Positions 29,530 through 38,138 of a stretch of 64,000 bases of DNA are shown here, in pieces. Position 1 is the stretch's first letter. Each line of letters begins with the position of its first letter. The position numbers were made by a program, and so were the translations under genes. The notes beneath the pieces were generated by a model, which saw only the letters and a program-made list of their open reading frames with translations, was not told where the DNA came from and did not search any database. The stretch is from an uncultured Treponema sp. (lineage in GTDB: Bacteria; Spirochaetota; Spirochaetia; Treponematales; Treponemataceae): NCBI GenBank assembly GCA_900319625.1, contig ONPD01000003.1:1-64000 (forward strand). The letters run 5' to 3'.

Positions 29530-30603
29530 TTACTTTTTATTAAGGCCGGCAAATTTATCCAGATGTGAATAAATCAATGCTATCGCCTTATAATATGTCT
29601 CTGGTATTATATCACCAACTTCGACTTCTGTATACAATCCTCGCGCCACAGGCATATTTTCTACAAGAGGAATGTCATTTTCCCTTGCAATGCGCTTTAT
29701 AGTCTGGGCAACTTCATCCATCCCCTTGGCATTTACCATTGGCGAATCTGCAACACCCGAATCATATTTTAAGGCAACTGCAAAATGCGTAGGGTTTGTT
29801 ACTACAACATCAGATTCGGCAACAGCCTTAGGAATATTCTGCTGTAAAAGCTGCTGCTGAAGCTGCCTCAGCTTGCTTTTTACCTCAGGATCCCCTTCCA
29901 TTTCCTTATATTCTTCTTTCTGTTCCTGCTTTGTCATCTTCATTTCTTCCATAAAGTCCCGCTTCTGAACAAAATAGTCAGGAATTGAGATTGCAAGGAA
30001 GAAAATTGAAACGATAATCAAAAGCTGGGCTGCCATTTTTGAAAACTTTACGATTGCGCCAAATACATCACCGTTATCTATAACCTGAATGATATCAAAA
30101 ATATCTTTTTTTATGTAAACGTAGGCAATAATGATGATGATTGCAACCTTACCTACTGATTTTGCAACGTTAAAAAGTCCCTTACCGGAAAAAATCGTCT
30201 TTTTAAGATATTCACCGAACTTTGGAACAATTTTTGAAAATTTAGGTTCAATCGGCTTAAGGCTGAAAATAAAACCCCGGGTCTGAATGATATTTCCGGC
30301 AATGGCGGCAAAGATTCCTACGAGAGCAACCGGAAGCATGCATTTTAAAACCGTAGTCATAAAGTATGTAACAGAAGCATAAGTTCCCATTTCGCCCTGT
30401 CCTGCCCGGCTGAAAAAATAAACAAAAGACTGAACTACAATATTAAAAAGCCATTTTGAAAGAAAAATCAAAGTCATGACACAGAACAAAAGCACAAGGG
30501 CACCGCTGACTTCCGCACTTTTGGCAACACGGCCTTCCTTGCGGGCTTTTTCGAGTTTATATTCTGAGGCTTCTTCGGTTCTTCCCTCGTCTTCTGCAGC
30601 CAT
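29530..30603 (-). CDS. flhB: Flagellar type III export protein FlhB (substrate switch)
   Basis: The 357-residue protein has about four membrane helices and a cytoplasmic domain with the self-cleaving NPTH motif at 270-273 (TNPTHFAVALKYD). Cleavage between N and P switches export from rod/hook to filament substrates. The N-terminal DEGRTEEASEYKLEKARKEG is the standard opening. The ATG lies one base after the fliR stop, so the two are translationally linked. Confidence 0.97.
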   Translation of the reverse strand: MAAEDEGRTEEASEYKLEKARKEGRVAKSAEVSGALVLLFCVMTLIFLSKWLFNIVVQSFVYFFSRAGQGEMGTYASVTYFMTTVLKCMLPVALVGIFAAIAGNIIQTRGFIFSLKPIEPKFSKIVPKFGEYLKKTIFSGKGLFNVAKSVGKVAIIIIIAYVYIKKDIFDIIQVIDNGDVFGAIVKFSKMAAQLLIIVSIFFLAISIPDYFVQKRDFMEEMKMTKQEQKEEYKEMEGDPEVKSKLRQLQQQLLQQNIPKAVAESDVVVTNPTHFAVALKYDSGVADSPMVNAKGMDEVAQTIKRIARENDIPLVENMPVARGLYTEVEVGDIIPETYYKAIALIYSHLDKFAGLNKK

Positions 30604-30604
30604 A

Positions 30605-31414
30605 CTACTTTATGCCCCCTCCGTTAATCTGAACGAAAAGATTCTGCAGGATAGAAAATCCGCCGCTGAAAGTTCTCACAAAAAAATCTATAAGGTTTGG
30701 CATTACAGTTGCAATTACAAAGTAAGCAACCAGAATCATTACCGGAAAACCTTCCGAAAGCAGGTTCATCTGAGGTGCAGCCTTGGTAAGAAGACCGGTA
30801 CAGATGGTAATCAAAAACAATGTTCCCATTACAGGAAGGGCGATTACAAGGGCATCAGAAAAAAGCTTTGTAAGACCGCCCAGGAAAAACTTAATCAAAG
30901 GCTCCTGAGTCTGAACTATAGAAAGTGCATTCAGGGACTTAAAGCTTGAAACAAGACCGCCTAAAAACAGCTGCTGAAAAAATCTTGTCTGCAAAAAAAC
31001 AAGCATGGCAACAAGATTGAAAAACTGTCCCATAAGAGGGTTTTCAACCTGGCTCATGGCATCATAAGAAGAGGCGGCAGAAAGTCCCATCTGAAAGCCC
31101 ATAAACTGACCGGCAGAAGAAAAGGCAGCAAAAATAATCGAAACATAAAAGCCCATAATAATTCCGATTATTACTTCACCTGCCAGCAAAAGAAAATATT
31201 CCATACTTGTAACGCCGTCACCGGTAATCAGAATATTATAGTGGGAAAAATCAAGGGTACCGTAAATAAAAAAGGCAATATAGCCGGAAAGAGCCACCTT
31301 AGCAACGCGTGACACCGAACGCATGGAAAACAAGGGAAGAGTCAGCATCATTGCAAAGACTCTGGCAAAAACAAGGAGGTAAACCGGGGCTTTCTGAAGG
31401 ATTAAATCAAGCAT
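30605..31414 (-). CDS. fliR: Flagellar export gate protein FliR
   Basis: This 269-residue protein has six hydrophobic helices and forms the export gate core with FliP and FliQ. Family features include the N-terminal PVYLLVFARVFAMMLTLPLFS and the MGLSAASSYDAMSQVENPLMGQ region, quoted here only in part as SSYDAMSQVENPLMGQ. It follows fliQ by 19 bases in the standard order. Confidence 0.95.
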   Translation of the reverse strand: MLDLILQKAPVYLLVFARVFAMMLTLPLFSMRSVSRVAKVALSGYIAFFIYGTLDFSHYNILITGDGVTSMEYFLLLAGEVIIGIIMGFYVSIIFAAFSSAGQFMGFQMGLSAASSYDAMSQVENPLMGQFFNLVAMLVFLQTRFFQQLFLGGLVSSFKSLNALSIVQTQEPLIKFFLGGLTKLFSDALVIALPVMGTLFLITICTGLLTKAAPQMNLLSEGFPVMILVAYFVIATVMPNLIDFFVRTFSGGFSILQNLFVQINGGGIK

Positions 31415-31433
31415 CCGTCAAACACATCTCCTT

Positions 31434-31703
31434 TTACTTTGCAAAATCCGGGATGCGGCTTAAAAGCAGAATTGTATACTGACCAAGACCTGAAAACATA
31501 AGCCCGCCCAGAAGAGCAATAACTGCTAGAATAACTACGAATTTTGGAAGGAAAGTTAAAGTCTGCTCCTGAATAGAAGTAGCGGCCTGAAAAATAGCAA
31601 CAACAAGACCAACAACAAGGGCAAGACCAAGGACAGGTAGAACCATCTGCAGAATCTGGACGACAGCCCCCCGCATTAAAACATTTAATTCACCTATACT
31701 CAT
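31434..31703 (-). CDS. fliQ: Flagellar export gate protein FliQ
   Basis: FliQ is 89 residues with two membrane helices (about 15-38 and 52-75), the exact family size, and carries VAIFQAATSIQEQTL with the conserved QE in the turn. A GGGAG site lies in front of the ATG. Unlike every other junction in this operon it is separated from the preceding gene (fliP) by 124 bases, filled by three hairpins. Confidence 0.95.
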   Translation of the reverse strand: MSIGELNVLMRGAVVQILQMVLPVLGLALVVGLVVAIFQAATSIQEQTLTFLPKFVVILAVIALLGGLMFSGLGQYTILLLSRIPDFAK

Positions 31704-31714
31704 ATTTCTCCCGC

Positions 31715-31745
31715 AGTGTTCGAAAACTTCAGTTCTTCGAACACT
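31715..31745 (-). promoter_or_regulatory. Hairpin 1 in fliP-fliQ gap
   Basis: A ten-base-pair perfect stem (AGTGTTCGAA with TTCGAACACT) has an 11-base loop that can itself pair (AACT/AGTT). It ends 12 bases before the fliQ ATG, next to the ribosome site. No T run follows, so a terminator is unlikely. Confidence 0.6.
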
Positions 31746-31758
31746 TTCCTAATAAAAA

Positions 31759-31791
31759 GCAATTTTGCAAGGCTTCAGCCTGAAAAATTGC
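31759..31791 (-). promoter_or_regulatory. Hairpin 2 in fliP-fliQ gap
   Basis: An outer eight-base-pair stem (GCAATTTT with AAAATTGC) encloses an inner AGGC/GCCT stem with a TTCA loop. It shares the CTTCAG loop motif with hairpin 1. Confidence 0.55.
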
Positions 31792-31793
31792 AA

Positions 31794-31829
31794 AGAACAG
31801 TGAGAAACCATTGGGTTTCGAACTGTTCT
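31794..31829 (-). promoter_or_regulatory. Hairpin 3 at the fliP stop codon
   Basis: AGAACAGT pairs with ACTGTTCT, then a two-by-two internal loop, then GAAACC pairs with GGTTTC around a four-base loop. It includes two bases of the fliP stop codon. With hairpins 1 and 2 it fills nearly the whole gap. Confidence 0.6.
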
Positions 31830-32649
31830 AGTGCATTACCGAAACAAAAAGCTGCTGAGTTAAAAGTCCCCAGCCGTCAACAAGAACAAACAGAATCAGT
31901 TTAAACGGCATGGAAATCTGAACCGGAGGCAGCATCATCATACCCATAGCCATAAGGATACTGGCCACGACCATATCAACGATAATAAAGGGAATATACA
32001 AAAGTACACCGATTTTAAAGGCAACCGTCAGTTCATGAAGGATATAAGACGGAATCAGAATGTAGGTTGGAACATCGGCAGGGGTATTAGGCTTTTCAAG
32101 ATGGGCCATATTCATAAACATACCAATGTAAGAAGTATCTTTTTCCATCTGAACAAACATAAACTCGCGGATAGGAGCCTCTGCCTGACTATAAGCCTCC
32201 TCAATCCCGATTACCCCGTCGCTCATAGGCTTATAGGCGTTATCATAAATGCGGCTGAAAACCGGCCACATGGCAAAAATCGTCATAAAAAAGGCAATTC
32301 CGTTCAAAACTGAAGTCGGCGGAACCTGCTGAAGCGAAAGGGCACGCTTAATAAAGTCCAGAACAATAGAAAAACGCAGAAAACAGGTAGACAAAATTAA
32401 AATGCTTGGCGCAAGAGTTAAAATTGTAAGAAGAAGAAGCAGTCGCACAGAAAAAGCAACTTCCTGACCGTTTCTCGGCTCGGTAATCTGAACCGCAACA
32501 TTAGGCACTACAGGCTGACGGGCATTATTTGTCATTTCGGTACGACCGCGAGTAGACCCTTGCGGAAAATTATTACGATTCTGCGCAAATACCGGTGAAA
32601 AAGCAGAAAGCAGGAGGCAGAGAAAAAGGCACTTTTTAAGAGTTCTCAT
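31828..32649 (-). CDS. fliP: Flagellar export gate protein FliP
   Basis: The 273-residue protein has a cleavable signal peptide (to about residue 22, PVFAQ), as FliP proteins usually do, a short periplasmic spacer and about four membrane helices. The conserved segments are TCFLRFSIVLDFIKRALSLQ, QVPPTSVLNGIAFFMT and IPFIIVDMVVASILMAMGM. It is the core of the export gate with FliQ and FliR. Its start overlaps the end of fliO by 14 bases. Confidence 0.96.
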   Translation of the reverse strand: MRTLKKCLFLCLLLSAFSPVFAQNRNNFPQGSTRGRTEMTNNARQPVVPNVAVQITEPRNGQEVAFSVRLLLLLTILTLAPSILILSTCFLRFSIVLDFIKRALSLQQVPPTSVLNGIAFFMTIFAMWPVFSRIYDNAYKPMSDGVIGIEEAYSQAEAPIREFMFVQMEKDTSYIGMFMNMAHLEKPNTPADVPTYILIPSYILHELTVAFKIGVLLYIPFIIVDMVVASILMAMGMMMLPPVQISMPFKLILFVLVDGWGLLTQQLFVSVMH

Positions 32650-33322
32650 TATTCTCCTCCCCAGTCTCCGTCGACCTGCGTTTCAAAATATCTTCCACAT
32701 GCTGTTCCTCTTCAGAAAAAACGTTTTTTGTCTTTCCTTTTTTTGCCAGGAACATATCCATAACGTCCGTAAAGTTCAAAGGTTTTTTAGTATTCTGGGT
32801 CTGGTCAGCGCGAAGGTTCATCGCATTAATCATCTGAGCTGTCTTATCATCAGTTTTGGAATCAAGTTCACCCAAAAGAGTGATTCCGTCTTCCGTAACG
32901 CCGATTACATAAGCCCTGTCAACAAGAGTAATTACTTCAATCGATTTTCCGGGAGCGATATTGATATAGGCCGCCCGCCGCAAAAACTCATCATCAGTTT
33001 TTACAACGTTGGTTTTATTTTTAATGAACCACAAAACTCCGTAAATGAGGGCAAAAACTACAAGGAGGCAGAAAATCATGCGTAGGAAAAGCCAGATGCC
33101 GCCGGTGCCGTTTTTCTTCAAGGATGATTCAGCCGGCCCAGCATTACCTGCCCCATTTAAGTTTGAGTTAAAATAGTTAGTATTATTTTCAAAAGAAGAA
33201 ACCTGGGCTGTGCCGTCTGCTGCCTCCTCCGAAGCATTCCCGGCGCCAGCATTCTGTGCATAAAAAGCAAAATTGACCATAACCACGCAGATTATGGCCC
33301 AAAGAGTTTTTTTAACTGTCAA
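32636..33322 (-). CDS. fliO: FliO-like flagellar export accessory protein
   Basis: The 228-residue protein starts at TTG after a GGTGG site; no ATG gives the signal peptide. It has an N-terminal signal (to about residue 22), a disordered Asn/Ala/Ser-rich periplasmic stretch, one strong membrane helix (about 77-100) and a cytoplasmic domain with SIEVITLVDRAYVIGVTEDG, the pattern of FliO. FliO helps FliP assemble, and it lies immediately before fliP. It is longer than the enteric FliO, with a charged C-terminal tail. Confidence 0.82.
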   Translation of the reverse strand: MTVKKTLWAIICVVMVNFAFYAQNAGAGNASEEAADGTAQVSSFENNTNYFNSNLNGAGNAGPAESSLKKNGTGGIWLFLRMIFCLLVVFALIYGVLWFIKNKTNVVKTDDEFLRRAAYINIAPGKSIEVITLVDRAYVIGVTEDGITLLGELDSKTDDKTAQMINAMNLRADQTQNTKKPLNFTDVMDMFLAKKGKTKNVFSEEEQHVEDILKRRSTETGEENNENS

Positions 33323-33374
33323 TTTCCCACCTGTGTAAGGCTGCCCCCAGCCTTACTCCCCCAAAATATTTATA

Positions 33375-34604
33375 TTAGCTTAATTCGTTTACGCGTTCCT
33401 GAGGAGAAAGAATTTCAGTTACACGAACACCGAAGTTTTCATCGATAACTACAACTTCTCCCTTGGCAATCGGTTTATGGTTTACAAGGATATCAACCGG
33501 TTCACCGGCAAGCTTATCAAGCTCGATGATTGTACCTTCACCCATACCAAGAATATCCTTGATAGACTTCTTTGTACGACCAAGCTCTACGGTCATTTCC
33601 ATGAATACGTCCATGATAAGACCAATATTGCCCTGCTCACCACCGGCTACGCCGTTCTGCAAATTAGGGAACTGCAGCTGCTGAACATTAGGAACGTTCA
33701 TTCCCATATTCATACCCATATTAGGCATCATTCCGCCCATAGGCATTCCCATACCCATATTAGGCATCATACCACCCATTGGCATTCCGCCCATCTGGCC
33801 GCCCATTGGCTGCTGCATACCCATTCCCATATTAGGCATACCACCCATCTGACCGCCCATAGGCTGCTGCATTCCTGCCATACCGCCCATCTGAGCACCA
33901 CCCATAGCGGCAGCGCCTCCCATATCAACAGCACCAATAGGAGCAGGCTCTTCAGCACCGCCTCCCAAAGCCTTTGACATAGCCTCAGCAGCATCTCCGC
34001 CAATACACTCCCAGAGGGTGTAAGCGTCGCTTTCCAGGGTAATAGGATAACTTGCAAGAACAAAGTCCCCCTGAGGGAACATAATTATAGCTTTAGAATC
34101 ATTTACAGTCTGAGGTGTTGCATTTGCAAGACCAGCGGCTTTTCCTGTTGCATCAAGTACGTTGATTTCAGAAGCGATATGAGTTGCTACAAATTCACTT
34201 ACAACAGAAAGAACCATATCATCAACTTCAGCGGCAGCTTCTCCTCCAACCAGAGAGAAAAGCTTGAGGGCAAATTCAGAAGACATAAGGTAAAGGTGAG
34301 CACCCTTAATTCCTGTTGTATAATCAGCATTTACTCCGATTACAACCTCAGGAAGCTTAGAAAGCACGATATCCCGGTTAGCTTTCTCAACATAAGGCTT
34401 GTCTACCTTGAAAGTTGCACCTGTATATTTATTGATGTTTTCTTCAGTTTTTGCCTGCAGATCGTCAGCCATTTTCTGAAGAGTAGGAATATCAAAATGA
34501 TGAGTTGGGTCGTTTCCTACGTGACCGGAAGCGTTTAATCCGTCCACTGAAACGCCTGATAACAAAGCGTCAATTTCATCCTGTGAGATAGCACCATCAC
34601 TCAT
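33375..34604 (-). CDS. fliY: Flagellar motor switch protein FliY/FliN with Met-rich linker
   Basis: The 409-residue protein begins with a FliM-like SQDEIDALL motif, then a CheC-like domain (about 35-225), then a linker of about 77 residues (228 to about 305) made almost only of Met, Gly, Gln, Pro and Asn with about 27 methionines. It ends in the SpoA/FliN domain ([20 protein letters not shown], then [15 protein letters not shown]) that builds the C-ring. FliY proteins in spirochaetes combine switch and possibly CheY-P phosphatase roles. Its ATG overlaps the end of fliM by eight bases. Confidence 0.93.
   Translation of the reverse strand: MSDGAISQDEIDALLSGVSVDGLNASGHVGNDPTHHFDIPTLQKMADDLQAKTEENINKYTGATFKVDKPYVEKANRDIVLSKLPEVVIGVNADYTTGIKGAHLYLMSSEFALKLFSLVGGEAAAEVDDMVLSVVSEFVATHIASEINVLDATGKAAGLANATPQTVNDSKAIIMFPQGDFVLASYPITLESDAYTLWECIGGDAAEAMSKALGGGAEEPAPIGAVDMGGAAAMGGAQMGGMAGMQQPMGGQMGGMPNMGMGMQQPMGGQMGGMPMGGMMPNMGMGMPMGGMMPNMGMNMGMNVPNVQQLQFPNLQNGVAGGEQGNIGLIMDVFMEMTVELGRTKKSIKDILGMGEGTIIELDKLAGEPVDILVNHKPIAKGEVVVIDENFGVRVTEILSPQERVNELS
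33690..33923. repeat. Repeat-rich DNA coding the FliY Met/Gly linker
   Basis: Short imperfect repeats coding [12 protein letters not shown] and [10 protein letters not shown] units run tandemly in this stretch of fliY. Such DNA is prone to slippage, so linker length may vary between strains. Confidence 0.7.
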
Positions 34605-35640
34605 AAGTTTCGTCTCCTTCTACTGAAAGCTCTTCAAAATCGTCTGATTCCTGGTTTTCCATTTTTCCTGTAATTTGAACAGCCATTTTTTTACCGACAA
34701 CACCAGGCTGGCAGTAAAATTTCTTTTTGTTTCCAACGCTGAGCGTCAAAGGATCTCCAACTTTAATTGTAGAAAGACGCACAACGTCCCCTACCCGCAG
34801 GCTCAAAACGTCACGGATAGGAAGATTTATAGTTCCGATGTCTGCAACGACATCCATATTTACATCTGTAAGCTGCTGCTTGATAGTTCCAAGGTACTGT
34901 GTAGTAGAGTTCTTGCGGACTGAAGAGAACCAGAACTGAGAAGACAGCTTTGAAATAATCGGTTCAAGAACAAGGTAAGGAATACAGAAGTTCATCATTC
35001 CTTCCTCATCGCCGACTTTAGTTTCCAAAGTAATGAGCACGACCATTTCGGTAGGAGGTACAATCTGGGCAAACTGAGGGTTTGTTTCAATCTGGGCAAA
35101 ACGAGGGCGTAAGTCGATTACCTGAGTCCAGGCTTCACGAATGTTGGCAAGAATACGTACGATTACACCTTCCATTACTTCCTGTTCAATATCAGTAAGG
35201 TCGCGGTTTTTATTACCACCGCCGGAAATTGCACCGCGTCCACCAAAAAGGCGGTCAATCATACAGAAGGTGATTGCCGGGTCAATTTCCAGAACGGCGT
35301 TACCCTTAAGAGGGTCCATATTGATTACGGCAAGAGTTGTAGGAGTCGGGATAGAACGGATAAATTCCTCATAAGTAAGCTGGTCTACCGACGCTACGTG
35401 AACATGAACAAGAGAACGAAGCTGAGCAGACAAAGAAGTTGTTGTTAAACGCGCAAAAGTTTCGTGCATGTTCGAAACTGTACGCAGCTGCTCCTTTGAG
35501 AATTTGTCAGGGCGCTTGAAGTCGTAAATTTTAATTTTGCGGGCACTATTTACCGGCTTAAAGTCATCAACTTCGGAATCACCCGAACTGATGGCAGTAA
35601 GAAGCTGGTCAATTTCGTCCTGTGACAGAACCTCGTTCAT
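34597..35640 (-). CDS. fliM: Flagellar motor switch protein FliM
   Basis: This 347-residue protein has the N-terminal CheY-binding motif ([10 protein letters not shown], residues 5-14), the middle domain ([20 protein letters not shown], then [14 protein letters not shown] and LFGGRG) and a C-terminal SpoA domain ending in a Glu-rich tail. It receives the chemotaxis signal and sets rotation direction together with FliG and FliY. It starts 24 bases after fliL. Confidence 0.97.
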   Translation of the reverse strand: MNEVLSQDEIDQLLTAISSGDSEVDDFKPVNSARKIKIYDFKRPDKFSKEQLRTVSNMHETFARLTTTSLSAQLRSLVHVHVASVDQLTYEEFIRSIPTPTTLAVINMDPLKGNAVLEIDPAITFCMIDRLFGGRGAISGGGNKNRDLTDIEQEVMEGVIVRILANIREAWTQVIDLRPRFAQIETNPQFAQIVPPTEMVVLITLETKVGDEEGMMNFCIPYLVLEPIISKLSSQFWFSSVRKNSTTQYLGTIKQQLTDVNMDVVADIGTINLPIRDVLSLRVGDVVRLSTIKVGDPLTLSVGNKKKFYCQPGVVGKKMAVQITGKMENQESDDFEELSVEGDETYE

Positions 35641-35664
35641 TCACAATTCCCCTATAAACCGTTT

Positions 35665-36222
35665 TTAATTTTGCTCAATAACATCTTTTGTCTGGAAAAC
35701 TACATCACGGATTTTTGAACTTGAAAGAATTTTGTCGTTAATACCGTTTTTAAGCTCATTTTCCAGGGCATCTTCGTTATTAGGATTTCGTAATTCTGCG
35801 GCAGTCTTTCCACTGAAATATCTGCGCAGGAATGATTTTAACTCAACCGTACGCTGAGTAATTTCTGTTGAAGTTGCCTTATCATCCTTTTTATAGGCCA
35901 AAGCTACGTCAACACGCACTGTTGCAGGAGGATCATCACAGGTTGAAGTCTGGATAAGTCCAAGAGATGTGTACCAGTCAAAAATTTCACGCTGACCGGA
36001 AACATATTCTTCTGCAGATGGAATTGCTGTTATTGAAGATGAGTTTTTGCCTGCAACCTTTACTGTAATTACAACAACTACAATGATTACAATAATTGCC
36101 GCAAGACCGATAATAATCCATTTTAAAAGACCAGGAATTACACCACCCAGTCCGCCTTTTTTCTCTGATGATGAAGATGACTCTCCGCCATCCTCAAGAT
36201 TGAGTTCACTATCGTCTGCCAT
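35665..36222 (-). CDS. fliL: Flagellar basal-body-associated protein FliL
   Basis: The 185-residue protein has an acidic Ser-rich cytoplasmic start, one membrane helix (about 33-55) and a periplasmic domain, matching FliL. FliL surrounds the stator and supports torque. It follows motB by 33 bases and has a GGAGGGG ribosome site. The periplasmic part shows SFLRRYFSGKTAAELRNPN, the usual C-terminal pattern. Confidence 0.92.
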   Translation of the reverse strand: MADDSELNLEDGGESSSSSEKKGGLGGVIPGLLKWIIIGLAAIIVIIVVVVITVKVAGKNSSSITAIPSAEEYVSGQREIFDWYTSLGLIQTSTCDDPPATVRVDVALAYKKDDKATSTEITQRTVELKSFLRRYFSGKTAAELRNPNNEDALENELKNGINDKILSSSKIRDVVFQTKDVIEQN

Positions 36223-36255
36223 TTCCCCTCCAGCAAAACATAGAATATTTTAACA

Positions 36256-36981
36256 TTAAAAATGTCCTTCGTCTAGGATAATTATATCCACACGTCTGTT
36301 ATAGGCACGACCTTCCGCAGTTTCATTAGAAAACTTAGGCCGTGTATCCGCATAACCCGCGACAGAAAAACTGTCTTCATTAACTCCATAATCGGCTAAA
36401 TAATGAAGAACATTAATACTTCTTTGTGCCGAAAGCTCCCAGTTACTAGGAAACTGAGAAGCTACAGGAACTGGAGTATTATCTGTATGACCTTCAATTC
36501 TGTAACGTCGGTCTTTTACTTCCGGAGACTTAAAAAAATCAGCCAGACGAAGTAAAGTATCGCGGGTTTCATCTATATTAAGAACCGCGCTTCCCTCTTC
36601 AAAAAAGTTATCAGAAAGAAGTGTTATGATAAGACCGCGTTCATCACTTGTGATTGTAATTCTGCTTGATTTTATATCAGGAGCAAAAAGACTGACTGCC
36701 TTCTTTTTTGCAAGACCTAAAGAACGACCCTTTTCCAGTGAAGGAAGGGAGTTAATCATATTTCCAAGGTCAGAAAGTTTACCGGAAGACAGTGAAAGAC
36801 CGCCCGAAACAGACTCAGTTTCGTTCATCTGCAGATTCTGAGTAATTGTTGCTAAAGTAGTGATATCGATTTCTGTAGGATCATAAAGCATTACGAAGAA
36901 GCAGAGCATCAGAGTAATCATATCACCGTAGGTACCTTGCCAGGCAGCCGACGGTTTTTCAGGTTCCTTCGATTTTCCCAT
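36256..36981 (-). CDS. motB: Flagellar stator protein MotB
   Basis: The 241-residue protein has one membrane helix with the ion-carrying Asp at D20 ([16 protein letters not shown]), a plug/linker and an OmpA-like peptidoglycan-binding domain ([14 protein letters not shown], then [15 protein letters not shown]). It anchors the stator to the wall. The helix reads CFFVML followed by EID, which looks as much like PomB/MotS as MotB, so the coupling ion (H+ or Na+) cannot be decided. It lies 14 bases after motA. Confidence 0.95.
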   Translation of the reverse strand: MGKSKEPEKPSAAWQGTYGDMITLMLCFFVMLYDPTEIDITTLATITQNLQMNETESVSGGLSLSSGKLSDLGNMINSLPSLEKGRSLGLAKKKAVSLFAPDIKSSRITITSDERGLIITLLSDNFFEEGSAVLNIDETRDTLLRLADFFKSPEVKDRRYRIEGHTDNTPVPVASQFPSNWELSAQRSINVLHYLADYGVNEDSFSVAGYADTRPKFSNETAEGRAYNRRVDIIILDEGHF

Positions 36982-36995
36982 TTTATTCCGCCTGA

Positions 36996-37778
36996 TTAGT
37001 CTTTCAATACATCAGCTTCAATAGCTTTTCTTGTTACCGGATCAAGATAAGTAAGAAGTTTCTGAGCCATAATACGAGGGTTTTCACCGGCCTGAATGGC
37101 GAGAACTCCCTCAATTACCATTTCCTTTGCACGCATTTCCTGCTGGTTGTGGGCAAGAAGCTTTGTAGAGAAGGGAGTAATAAGCCAGTTGGCAAGCATG
37201 GAACCGTAAAGTGTTGTAATAAGCGCAACGGCCATGTTAGGACCAAGGGAAGATTTATCCTCAAGGTTGTTCAACATACCAATAAGACCTACTACAGTAC
37301 CCATCATACCAAAACCAGGAGCAAATCCCGCCCAGGCGTTGATAAGTCCTACCCAGTACATATGGCGTGACTCGCACTGGTTCATTTCATTTTCCATAAT
37401 AGCGCGGATTACGTTACCGTCCGTACCATCTACTACAAGGCGAAGCCCCATCTTCATAAAGGCATCTTCAAGATCATCAAGTCCGTCTTCAAGGGCAAGA
37501 ATACCTTCGCGGCGGGCCTTTTCAGAAAGAGCCTGCATGTTGATTACAATATTTTTTTCACCAAAATCAGGAATCTTAAAGGCTCGTCCCATGATTTTAA
37601 AAAGAGACAGGATGTTTTTCAAAGGAGAGGCAATGAACATCGCAAAGTAAGAACCACCGATTGTCATGGCCGCAGAAGGAATATCGATAATTCCTCCCAA
37701 AGTACCACCGGAAGTTACAACCGACATGACGATCATTACTGCACCACCAACAATACCAATTATAGTAGCTATATCCAT
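36996..37778 (-). CDS. motA: Flagellar stator protein MotA
   Basis: This 260-residue protein has four membrane helices and the conserved cytoplasmic loop. Helix 3 and 4 regions read [18 protein letters not shown] and [19 protein letters not shown], matching the MotA/PomA family. With MotB it forms the stator that turns ion flow into torque. The start overlaps the flbD stop by one base (TAATG). The sequence does not separate H+ from Na+ types. Confidence 0.96.
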   Translation of the reverse strand: MDIATIIGIVGGAVMIVMSVVTSGGTLGGIIDIPSAAMTIGGSYFAMFIASPLKNILSLFKIMGRAFKIPDFGEKNIVINMQALSEKARREGILALEDGLDDLEDAFMKMGLRLVVDGTDGNVIRAIMENEMNQCESRHMYWVGLINAWAGFAPGFGMMGTVVGLIGMLNNLEDKSSLGPNMAVALITTLYGSMLANWLITPFSTKLLAHNQQEMRAKEMVIEGVLAIQAGENPRIMAQKLLTYLDPVTRKAIEADVLKD

Positions 37779-37978
37779 TACAACACCTCTTGCGTGCTAA
37801 CGCCGATTTTTTTTCGGTATGAGATAATTTTGTCTATGATTTCCTGAGGAGAGTTTTTTACGATGAGTTTTTTTCCCGACAACATTGTTAATGTTAAATC
37901 AGGATTAGATTCCATACTTTCTATCATGTGCGGATTCACCCAGTAACTTTTCCCATCCAGACGCATAACTTCAATCAT
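37778..37978 (-). CDS. flbD: FlbD/SwrD flagellar protein
   Basis: FlbD is 66 residues and complete. It starts MIEVMRLDGKSYWVNPHMIE, the classic opening of the FlbD family, and ends with a short helical segment. Its relatives (SwrD in Bacillus) raise stator power, and it always lies next to motA/motB. Here it is the first gene of the flagellar unit, with a promoter 42 bases upstream; in T. pallidum the fla operon begins further upstream with hook genes such as flgD and flgE. Confidence 0.93.
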   Translation of the reverse strand: MIEVMRLDGKSYWVNPHMIESMESNPDLTLTMLSGKKLIVKNSPQEIIDKIISYRKKIGVSTQEVL

Positions 37979-38019
37979 ACTTTTTATTTCGGAATTTTAT
38001 ATAATTTATGTTACTTAAA

Positions 38020-38047
38020 ATTATAATCTTTTTTTTCTATATTTCAA
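38020..38047 (-). promoter_or_regulatory. Sigma70-type promoter of the flagellar operon
   Basis: On the minus strand TTGAAA (38042-38047) and TATAAT (38020-38025) are 16 bases apart, matching the housekeeping consensus at 11 of 12 positions. The start of transcription would be near 38013, giving a leader of about 35 bases before flbD. No sigma-28 (TAAA-GCCGATAA) box is seen. Confidence 0.6.
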
Positions 38048-38125
38048 TTGTATAATTGCTTATTTTCTATATTATTTAATGAAAATATTAACAAAAAATT
38101 ATTACACATTTTGTATTTATATTAC

Positions 38126-38131
38126 TATAAT
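38126..38131 (+). promoter_or_regulatory. -10 box (TATAAT) directly before the response-regulator start
   Basis: TATAAT ends seven bases before the preferred ATG at 38139; an ATTACA lies 19 bases upstream as a weak -35. A second TATAAT at 38051-38056 could serve the alternative ATG at 38079. Neither ATG has a ribosome site. Confidence 0.35.
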
Positions 38132-38138
38132 CTTACTT

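Noticed and set aside
31704..31827. fliP-fliQ hairpins as a terminator
   Set aside because: None is followed by a T run on the minus strand, and fliQ-fliR-flhB must be expressed with the operon.
33690..33923. Repetitive stretch in fliY considered as a transposable or minisatellite element
   Set aside because: It keeps the reading frame throughout and codes a Met/Gly linker; no inverted ends or target duplications.
36256..37778. MotA/MotB as evidence for a Na+-driven motor
   Set aside because: The helices resemble PomA/PomB but also Bacillus-type H+ MotA/MotB; no residue visible separates the two with confidence.
38079..38138. Upstream ATG of the response regulator as the true start
   Set aside because: It adds 20 hydrophobic residues with no match to receiver domains and has no ribosome site; the ATG at 38139 fits the family better.
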